From contig CAYTNN010000025.1 of assembly GCA_964439135.1 (NCBI GenBank), forward strand, positions 1 through 30,598: a stretch of 30,598 nt of DNA, read 5' to 3'. Below, in pieces: positions 8,378-14,433 of the stretch. This DNA is from JAFGPJ01 sp964439135 (lineage in GTDB: Bacteria; Planctomycetota; Phycisphaerae; Sedimentisphaerales; Anaerobacaceae). Position 1 is the stretch's first letter. Every line of letters begins with the position of its first letter. A model generated the notes under the pieces. That model made no database searches. It was not told the DNA's origin and was given only the letters and a program-made list of their open reading frames with translations. A program made the translations under genes and the position numbers.

Positions 8378-8440
8378 AGGGGGAAAATATTAACGTCCCA
8401 ATAGTTAATGTTGGACGTTGTGTCTCAGGATCGCAACGTG

Positions 8441-8704
8441 TCAGCGCCGTCTCGCTGGAGCCGCTTGTTGGCATTTCTCGTATAAAGTCTCGGGTGCAAT
8501 ATCGGCTCCATTTGGCCAGGCAATAGTACCGCCTTCAATCCTTGCCTTTTTGAAAAAGTTCAAATCCTTCAAAGGAGCAAATACAGGTCCTTTTGTCAAA
8601 TACTCCTCAAAATCAATCACTCCGTTAGTGCCATCATCAAAAACGATCATAAAGCAGTAATTTGATTGGTATTTAATGCTCTTTACTTCGTTAAGATTCC
8701 ACAT
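8441..8704 (-). CDS. DUF2442 domain protein (possible antitoxin-like partner)
   Basis: An 87-residue protein matching the small DUF2442 family: a strand-rich fold with VKSIKYQSNYCFMIVFDDGTNGVIDFEEYL, then FAPLKDLNFFKKARIEGGTIAWPNGADIAPETLYE, the conserved WPNGxDIAPExLYE ending. The start is ATG 8704, preceded by GAGGTG; an upstream in-frame extension overlaps the DUF4160 gene and is not supported. It begins eight bases after the DUF4160 stop, so the two are translated together. DUF2442 and DUF4160 proteins often occur as neighbours and have been viewed as toxin-antitoxin-like; biochemical roles are not established. The last ~10 residues (QQAAPARRR) run past the usual end of the domain into sequence resembling a recombination site. 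Confidence 0.85.
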   Translation of the reverse strand: MWNLNEVKSIKYQSNYCFMIVFDDGTNGVIDFEEYLTKGPVFAPLKDLNFFKKARIEGGTIAWPNGADIAPETLYEKCQQAAPARRR

Positions 8705-8712
8705 GTTACACC

Positions 8713-8973
8713 TCAATCCAGTGGTGATATTTTTTTGAGTTCTTTTCCAGCCTGTGCGCGTTCCCAATCATCTTGAAGTTCGTTGGATCTTAGATCTATC
8801 CATTCGCGTACAAGTTTAATAGCCGTTCGTGACTGGAGATCACCCCTTGTGATGTTTCCTTTAAGATCAAAAACGGTCTTGTACCCTTGGTATTCGACAT
8901 GAATATGCGGAGGCTCATGATCATCAAAAAACATCCGAATAATAATGCCGAAAAATCTGCATATTTCAGGCAC
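8713..8973 (-). CDS. DUF4160 domain protein (possible toxin-like partner)
   Basis: An 86-residue protein with the DUF4160 signature PEICRFFGIIIRMFFDDHEPPHIHVEYQGYKTVFDLKGNI, including the conserved DHxPPHxH block, followed by the helical LVREWIDLRSNELQDDWERA. The start is taken as GTG 8973, because AGGAG (8984-8980) sits six bases upstream and family members begin at M-P-x-I-x-R-F; the open frame continues further upstream without support. It is the first gene of a two-gene unit with DUF2442. His residues in DHxPPHxH suggest a metal or nuclease-like site, but this is speculation. AT-rich composition and the location between two terminators suggest acquisition as a small mobile pair. Confidence 0.85.
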   Translation of the reverse strand: MPEICRFFGIIIRMFFDDHEPPHIHVEYQGYKTVFDLKGNITRGDLQSRTAIKLVREWIDLRSNELQDDWERAQAGKELKKISPLD

Positions 8974-8997
8974 TTTAGGCTCCTTCCCAAAGAATAA

Positions 8998-9027
8998 TAT
9001 ATAAATATGATACCATAATAGTGCCAA
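8998..9027 (-). promoter_or_regulatory. Likely promoter of the DUF4160-DUF2442 pair
   Basis: On the minus strand TTGGCA (9027-9022) and TATATA (9003-8998) are 18 bases apart, leaving a very short leader before the ribosome site at 8984-8980. Confidence 0.45.
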
Positions 9028-9031
9028 TCTG

Positions 9032-9053
9032 CAAAGCGAAACAAGAAAAAAGC
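9032..9053. repeat. Right copy of short direct repeat around the DUF4160-DUF2442 pair
   Basis: CAAAGC, four extra bases, then CAAGAAAAAAGC (9042-9053), identical in its 12-base core to 8366-8377. Together the copies bracket the gene pair and its promoter. Confidence 0.4.
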
Positions 9054-9090
9054 GGCAAAATCACGGAATGATATGGGGACGCAGGTTTTA

Positions 9091-9120
9091 CAAAACGGGG
9101 CTATATCATCATTATAGCCC
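9091..9120 (-). terminator. Terminator of the acyl-CoA / deacetylase operon
   Basis: On the minus strand GGGCTATA (9120-9113), a 7-base loop and TATAGCCC (9105-9098) form a perfect 8-bp stem that overlaps the acuC stop codon, followed by CGTTTTG. The T-tract is short, so efficiency may be moderate. Confidence 0.65.
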
Positions 9121-10248
9121 GTGAATCGGGAAAACGCTCTTTTTGATTTTCCGAACGACCGTTTCGATCGCGGGTTCGACGGCATTTCTCTGCTGCTCGG
9201 TTACGGCCAGTGCCCTGTCTCGCAGCCCGGCCTGCCATTCGGTGCTTTCGAGAAAAACGCCGCCCATGGCGTGACTCATATCCTCGCTCTGATCGGCGCC
9301 GCAGAAGATGCTCCAGGCCAAAGCCCATGCCCTTACGGTGTTTTCGACGTTGTATCCCCCGCCGCCGGTCGCGACAATCGGCTTGTTAAAGCTCATCAGG
9401 TGATTGATGATCTCGGCGTAAACATTATTCGTCAGGCACAGATTCGCCAGCGGATCGCCCGCCAGGGCATCGGCACCCAATTCGAAAACAATTACATCCG
9501 GATTATAAGCTCTCGTCAACGGCAGAACGATAGTTTCAAATGCCTTTAGATACGCCCGGTCGTAAGTTCCCACGGGAAGAGGAACGTTCACGCAGTAGCC
9601 TTTTCCCTGGCCCGTTCCGATTTCATTCTCGAATCCGGTGCCGGGAAATAGCGTTTTGGGGTTCTGGTGAAGCGATATAGTCAGCACGTCCGAACGGTCA
9701 TAGAACTTGTTAGCAACGCCGTCGCCGTTATGAACGTCCACATCGAGATACAGAACCCGTTTTTTCTGCTCTGCCAGCACGATACAGGCCAGCGCCACAT
9801 CATTGATATAGCAAAAGCCGGCTGCAAGTTCGGGCCCTGCGTGATGATATCCTCCCGATGGATTAAACGCTATATCAGCCTCGCCTGACAAAATCATCTT
9901 CGCAGCAGTCAGCGTGCCTCCCGCAGCTAAAACCGAATACGCATACAATCCCTTAAAGATCGGACAATCCTGGGTGCCGATACCCATTTGAAGTGCCTCA
10001 ACATCCAAATGCCCGGCGGCGGCGTTCTTCAGGGCGTGCAGATAGCGTGCCGTGTGAAACTTCTTTAGCACGATTCTCTCAGCGGGCTTCGGCACGACCT
10101 CGCTTTTGCCGCTCCCGGAAAGCATCCCCAACGAGGATACGATCTCTCGAACTTTTGTGGCCCGGATAGTGTTGAAAGGATGTTCCGGCGGATAACTATA
10201 TTTCTCAAACTCAGATGAGTAAATGAAAACAGCGTTCTTAGTTGTCAA
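9112..10248 (-). CDS. acuC: AcuC-type class I histone-deacetylase-like protein lysine deacetylase
   Basis: Zinc-dependent deacetylase of the arginase/HDAC fold; in Bacillus subtilis AcuC removes acetyl groups from acetyl-CoA synthetase and reactivates it. The 378-residue protein has NPSGGYHHAGPELAAGFCYINDVALA (tandem active-site His), RVLYLDVDVHNGDGVANKFY (zinc-binding Asp and His), VFELGADALAGDPLANL (second zinc Asp) and the glycine-rich ATGGGGYNVENTVRAW. All expected catalytic residues are visible. The start is TTG 10248: AGGTG lies five to six bases upstream in the 12-base space after the preceding stop, and the product starts MTTKNAVFIYSSEF. It is last in a three-gene operon with an ADP-forming acyl-CoA synthetase and a CoA-transferase-GNAT fusion, so an acetyl-CoA-linked protein substrate such as Acs is likely. 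Confidence 0.92.
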   Translation of the reverse strand: MTTKNAVFIYSSEFEKYSYPPEHPFNTIRATKVREIVSSLGMLSGSGKSEVVPKPAERIVLKKFHTARYLHALKNAAAGHLDVEALQMGIGTQDCPIFKGLYAYSVLAAGGTLTAAKMILSGEADIAFNPSGGYHHAGPELAAGFCYINDVALACIVLAEQKKRVLYLDVDVHNGDGVANKFYDRSDVLTISLHQNPKTLFPGTGFENEIGTGQGKGYCVNVPLPVGTYDRAYLKAFETIVLPLTRAYNPDVIVFELGADALAGDPLANLCLTNNVYAEIINHLMSFNKPIVATGGGGYNVENTVRAWALAWSIFCGADQSEDMSHAMGGVFLESTEWQAGLRDRALAVTEQQRNAVEPAIETVVRKIKKSVFPIHGL

Positions 10249-10260
10249 TGCCGCACCTGA

Positions 10261-12225
10261 TTATTTTTGTTCTCTTAAATCGTAAGTGATGTCGTAAGCA
10301 TAACCGTCGAATTTCTGGTTGATTTTATAGCCGGAGTTATGAAAAATGGAAAGCATCGCCTCGTTCGACGGCAATACCTTTGCCCAAAACCGCTTTACGC
10401 CCCGCTGCTTTGCGATTTGGGCGATGTAGTCCAGCAATAAGGTGCCTATACCCTTTCGCTGCCATTCATCCTGCACCAGAAAGGCCACCTCGGCAGCATT
10501 GGTTTTCGGATCGAGAAAATACTGGGCGATGGCGACGATTTCCTCGCCCGAAACGCCGGGTACAACAGCCACGATGGCGATATCCTGCCGATAGTCGATA
10601 TTGGTAACCCGCTGCATGTCCCGATGAGGGAACGACATCGTACGGGCCATATAGCGGGTCTGGACGGATTTTTCGCTCAATGAGTACATCATCTCGGACA
10701 GGGACGGCTCGTCGGTGGGCTTAATCGGCCTGAAGAATATCTGCGTGCCATCACGTAACGTGTCATACTTTTCCAGCTCTTCCGGATACGCAACCTGCTC
10801 CCAGGATAATTCGATCTGGTCTTCGTAGAGATAGTTTTGAGCCTTCGCCGCCTGGATGAGCCCTTGTCTGAATTTCGGATGCGCTATATGGATAAGGTCC
10901 ATGACCCTCTCTCTGATACTCTTGCCGTGCAGGTAGGCGATCCCGTATTCGGTCACGACATAGTGGACATCCCCTCGCGTCGTGACCACCCCGGCACCTT
11001 CGGTTAGGTGCGGCACAATCCTGGAAACCTCCTCCTTTTTCGCGGTCGACGGCATCGCAATTATCGCTTTGCCCCCCCTGCTGCGCGCCGAGCCGCGGAT
11101 GAAATCGACCTGTCCGCCAATGCCGCTATAGAATTGATAGCCTAACGAATCGGCGCAAACCTGGCCTGTCAAGTCAATCTCGAGCCCGACGTTGATTCCC
11201 ACCATCTTCTCATGCTGGCTGATAATATAAGGGTCGTTAACATACTCGGTAGGGTAGAATTCGAAGAAGGGATTATTGTTGATGTAATCGTAGAGCCGCT
11301 TCGAGCCCATACAGAAACTGGCGACAATTTTGCCCCGGTTTAGAGACTTCTTGGCACAGGTTATCGCCCCGCACTCGATCAGGTCGATAATCCAGTCGCT
11401 GAACATTTCGGTGTGGATGCCGAGGTCTTTTTTGTCTTTCAGGAATTCTGCCAGTGCCTGAGGGATCCGCCCGATCCCGCACTCAATTGTGCTGCCGTCT
11501 TCCACGAGCCTGGCGATGTTCTGGCCGATACGGCGTAACGTTGCAGTCGGATTTTGTTCCGCAACCTCGATGATGTCTTCGTCACACGGCACCAGCATCT
11601 CGATCGCGTTGACGTGAATGAAACTGTCACCGAACGTTCGAGGCATCCTGCTGTTGACCTGCGCAATGACGTACTTGGCGTTGGAGGCGGCGGATTTGAC
11701 GATATCCACCGAGACACCGAGGCTGCACAGGCCGTTTACATCCGGCGGTGTAACACTGATCAGTGCAACATCGACGGGAATCCGCCCGGTCTCGAACTCG
11801 TGAGGTATCTCCGACAGGAAGATCGGGGTATAATCTCCGATCCCTTTGTCCAAAGCATGCCGGACATTGTCGGCGATAAAAAAGCTGTTCATCTTGAATT
11901 TCTCGCGAAATCTCTCATCCGCATAGGGAGCCGTCCCCATCGTCAAAAGATGAACAATGTGAGCGTCATAGATTTTGCTCGAATGCTCGACCAAAGCGTT
12001 CACGAGATGCTGCGGCTGGCCGCAACCGGTCCCGATGAATATACTGTTGCCGGACTTAATCAGCTTCATTGCAGCCGGCGCAGTGCCTGTTTTGTCCTTA
12101 TACTTCNNNNNNNNNNNNNNNNNNNNNNNNNNNNNNNNNNNNNNNNNNNNNNNNNNNNNNNNNNNNNNNNNNNNNNNNNNNNNNNNNNNNNNNNNNNNNN
12201 NNNNNNGTGCAAAATGAGGCCCCAC
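10261..12225 (-). CDS. Acetyl-CoA hydrolase/transferase fused to a C-terminal GNAT acetyltransferase
   Basis: Residues ~41-490 are a 4-hydroxybutyrate/acetate CoA-transferase-type unit: IFIGTGCGQPQHLVNAL, EDGSTIECGIGRIPQAL, DLGIHTEMFSDWIIDL (its Glu is the expected catalytic residue) and YSGIGGQVDFIRGSARSRGGKAIIA. Residues ~495-654 are a GNAT domain (FFRPIKPTDEPSLSEMMYSL) with the acetyl-CoA-binding QRKGIG at about 590. The enzyme should move CoA between acetyl-CoA and a carboxylate, while the GNAT part may acetylate a protein lysine. A GTG start at 12225-12223 overlaps the preceding TAG stop by one base, implying translational coupling. A 100-N gap falls just after the first six codons; little seems missing, since KYKDKT lies close to the normal N-terminus. 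acuC follows after 12 bases. The fusion is recognised in other genomes, but its physiological role is unsettled. Confidence 0.92.
   Translation of the reverse strand: MGPHFAXXXXXXXXXXXXXXXXXXXXXXXXXXXXXXXXXXKYKDKTGTAPAAMKLIKSGNSIFIGTGCGQPQHLVNALVEHSSKIYDAHIVHLLTMGTAPYADERFREKFKMNSFFIADNVRHALDKGIGDYTPIFLSEIPHEFETGRIPVDVALISVTPPDVNGLCSLGVSVDIVKSAASNAKYVIAQVNSRMPRTFGDSFIHVNAIEMLVPCDEDIIEVAEQNPTATLRRIGQNIARLVEDGSTIECGIGRIPQALAEFLKDKKDLGIHTEMFSDWIIDLIECGAITCAKKSLNRGKIVASFCMGSKRLYDYINNNPFFEFYPTEYVNDPYIISQHEKMVGINVGLEIDLTGQVCADSLGYQFYSGIGGQVDFIRGSARSRGGKAIIAMPSTAKKEEVSRIVPHLTEGAGVVTTRGDVHYVVTEYGIAYLHGKSIRERVMDLIHIAHPKFRQGLIQAAKAQNYLYEDQIELSWEQVAYPEELEKYDTLRDGTQIFFRPIKPTDEPSLSEMMYSLSEKSVQTRYMARTMSFPHRDMQRVTNIDYRQDIAIVAVVPGVSGEEIVAIAQYFLDPKTNAAEVAFLVQDEWQRKGIGTLLLDYIAQIAKQRGVKRFWAKVLPSNEAMLSIFHNSGYKINQKFDGYAYDITYDLREQK
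12107..12206. other. Assembly gap (100 N) near the N-terminus of the CoA-transferase-GNAT gene
   Basis: Placeholder run of exactly 100 N. Only about 10-30 residues of the normal N-terminus are unaccounted for, so the true gap may be shorter than drawn. Confidence 0.9.
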
Positions 12226-14327
12226 TAAACCTGTTCGACACTCATTCTGGCATCCACAGCAATAGCCGTAGTGCCCGCTGGACCAACAACATACGGATTG
12301 ATGTCCATTTCTTTAATCTGCGGAAATTCCGTCACCAGTTGTGAAAGCCTCTGCAAACCCTCGGCAATTGCCTCGATATCCACACCCTCCTGGCCGCGAA
12401 CTCCTTTCAGCATGTGATAAGTCCTTGTGTTAATAAGCATCTGCTTTGCTTCCTCGGCCGTCAGCGGCGCCAGGTAAAACGACACGTCCTTCAGGACTTC
12501 CACCATGATGCCTCCCATTCCGAACATCATCAGCGGACCAAAATGCGGATCGCGATTCATGCCGAGGATCACCTCTTTTCCGCCGGCGCACATTTCCTGC
12601 ACGAGTACGCCGAGAATGTCGGCGTCGGGCAGCTTCTTCGGTATTCGATACATCATCAGATCGAAGGCATCCTTTACCTCCTTCTCACTTTTCAGGCCAA
12701 CCTGGACTCCACCGACGTCGGACTTGTGCACGATATCCGGCGACCAGATTTTCAGTACGACGGGGAATCCGAGCTGTTGGGCAATATTGGCCGCCTGCTC
12801 GGCTGTGGTGGCAACGGAACCTTTCGGGGTTACGAAACCATAGGCTTCGAGGATATCCTTGGATTCGGTCTCGCCGATCTCTCGAACATTTTGGCGCAGG
12901 TGTCTTTCGATTATGTTTTCGACTTTGCGACGGTTAACAGGAAAGAGTTTGACGACCCGCTTGGGCCTGGTGCGCCATCTAACATAGTCCGCCATCGCCT
13001 TGATTGTCGAAACAGCACTTTCAGGGGCATCATACTGCGGGATCTTCCCTTGCCGCAAAACCTTCACTCCGTCCCGGACTTTTCCGGCACCCAGGAAACA
13101 GGCAAGAATCGGTTTGTTGTGTTTTCCGCCGCTGAGCTTGACCATCGCCTCGGCGGTACCAACTGGTTCGGTCATTGCCTGGGGCGTCAGAAGCACCAGG
13201 ACGATATCAACATTTTCATCACCGAGAACCACATCCAGCGCGAACTCGTACCGGTCGGCAAGCGCATCTCCCAGCACGTCAACGGGATTATTCAAGTTCG
13301 CCGCCGGCGGCAGCTTGGGGGCCAACGTCTCGATCGTTTTATCGTCGAGTTTTGCAAAGGAAAGCCCCACTCGTTCGATGGCGTCGGCAGCCATAATTCC
13401 CGGCCCGCCGGCGTTTGTAATTACAGCGACTCTCGGCCCCGCGGGCAGCGGCTGATCGGCAAATGCCTGGGCATAATCAAACTGCTCCTTTATCGAATTG
13501 CACCGGATAATCCCGGCGCGTTCGAAGACACATTCGTACGCCGTCTCACTGCCGGCCAGGCTTCCGGTATGAGAGGAAGCGGCCTGGGCACCGGCTTGTG
13601 TACCGCCCGACTTCATCAGCAGGATAGGCTTATAATGAGAAATTCGCTCCGCCTGATTAACGAAAGCATTGCCGTCGGTAATACTTTCGAGATAGCCGGC
13701 AATCACTTTCGTATCCTTATCTTCTCCAAGAGCTTTTATCAAATCCAGCTCATCGACGTCCGCCTTATTGCCGATGCTGACAAGCTTGCTGAATCCGATA
13801 CTGTTAGCGTTGGCCATATCAAGAATCGCAGCGAGTAACGCCCCAGACTGCGAGAGATATCCGATAACTCCTTCGGCCGGCAGGTCTCCGCCGAAACTGG
13901 CATTGAGCTTGTTCGCCGGAGCGATTACGCCCAGACAGTTGGGTCCGATGATTTTGATGCCTGCCTGTCTCGCGATGTGAACGACCTGTTTTTCAAGCTC
14001 CCGGCCCTCTTGACCTACTTCTTTGAAGCCGGCCGTAATAATGATAACCGACTTTACCCCGACTTTCGCGCACTGCTGCATCATTGCAGCGACAAACTTC
14101 GCCGGAATAATAATGACCACCAGATCGGGGGTCTTGCCGATGGACTTAAGGTCGGGGTAGCACTTTAATCCCTCAATTGTATCTGCTTTGGGATTGACCG
14201 GAAATATTTCACCCTCGTATTCGGCTCCAATTATATTTACTAAGATTTCGTAACCGACTTTGCCCTTTTGGCGGGAGGCGCCAACAATTGCAATCGATTT
14301 GGGATTGAAGAAACTTTCAAGACTCAT
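12225..14327 (-). CDS. ADP-forming acyl-CoA (acetate-CoA) ligase, single-chain
   Basis: Interconverts acetyl-CoA, ADP and phosphate with acetate, CoA and ATP in the cytoplasm. Order of parts: CoA-binding Rossmann domain (FFNPKSIAIVGASRQKGKVGYEIL), succinyl-CoA-ligase-like domains (IGPNCLGVIAPANKLNASF; GYLSQSGALLAAILD), then SSHTGSLAGS with the phosphohistidine at about residue 253, and a C-terminal ATP-grasp domain from ~485 (ILEAYGFVTP, FPVVLKIWSPDIVHKSDVGGV, GKEVILGMNRDPHFGPLMMFGMGG). At 700 residues it is the fused alpha-beta form. ATG 14327 is preferred; a TTG four codons upstream is too close to AAGG (14344-14341). Unlike Pat-type proteins it carries no GNAT domain and keeps the catalytic His, so it should be an active ligase. 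It leads the operon with the CoA-transferase-GNAT and acuC. Confidence 0.93.
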   Translation of the reverse strand: MSLESFFNPKSIAIVGASRQKGKVGYEILVNIIGAEYEGEIFPVNPKADTIEGLKCYPDLKSIGKTPDLVVIIIPAKFVAAMMQQCAKVGVKSVIIITAGFKEVGQEGRELEKQVVHIARQAGIKIIGPNCLGVIAPANKLNASFGGDLPAEGVIGYLSQSGALLAAILDMANANSIGFSKLVSIGNKADVDELDLIKALGEDKDTKVIAGYLESITDGNAFVNQAERISHYKPILLMKSGGTQAGAQAASSHTGSLAGSETAYECVFERAGIIRCNSIKEQFDYAQAFADQPLPAGPRVAVITNAGGPGIMAADAIERVGLSFAKLDDKTIETLAPKLPPAANLNNPVDVLGDALADRYEFALDVVLGDENVDIVLVLLTPQAMTEPVGTAEAMVKLSGGKHNKPILACFLGAGKVRDGVKVLRQGKIPQYDAPESAVSTIKAMADYVRWRTRPKRVVKLFPVNRRKVENIIERHLRQNVREIGETESKDILEAYGFVTPKGSVATTAEQAANIAQQLGFPVVLKIWSPDIVHKSDVGGVQVGLKSEKEVKDAFDLMMYRIPKKLPDADILGVLVQEMCAGGKEVILGMNRDPHFGPLMMFGMGGIMVEVLKDVSFYLAPLTAEEAKQMLINTRTYHMLKGVRGQEGVDIEAIAEGLQRLSQLVTEFPQIKEMDINPYVVGPAGTTAIAVDARMSVEQV

Positions 14328-14379
14328 AACGAATGACAAACCTTTCTATAACAAAAACCAATTTCGAAATAAGCATAGT

Positions 14380-14408
14380 ATGATATGCGATTTGCCCCCC
14401 TCGTGCAA
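14380..14408 (-). promoter_or_regulatory. Promoter of the acyl-CoA ligase / CoA-transferase / acuC operon
   Basis: On the minus strand TTGCAC (14408-14403), a 17-base spacer and TATCAT (14385-14380, 5 of 6 matches). The start site would be near 14373, giving a leader of about 45 bases. It lies 26 bases past the amylase stop, so the amylase is not part of this operon. Confidence 0.6.
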
Positions 14409-14433
14409 GTCTTTTCCGGTCCGATGAACCGAA

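Larger units (their letters stand above)
8136..8440. other. Intergenic space with possible cassette-like sequence
   Basis: AT-rich stretch of 305 bases between two minus-strand genes. It contains a possible promoter for the zinc-ribbon gene (8173-8203), a repeat arm (8361-8377), and a 7-bp inverted repeat AACGTCC/GGACGTT (8392-8398 and 8413-8419) just past the DUF2442 stop. On the minus strand this last could act as a weak terminator (stem followed by AATATTTT). The DUF2442 3' end reads AACAAGCGGCTCCAGCG on the minus strand, reminiscent of integron attC-type sequence. No gene seen. Confidence 0.5.

Noticed and set aside
12414..13838. Long plus-strand open frame opposite the acyl-CoA ligase gene
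   Set aside because: It lies wholly antisense to a clearly conserved gene, has no recognisable domain and no ribosome site; GC-rich codons on the other strand explain the lack of stops.
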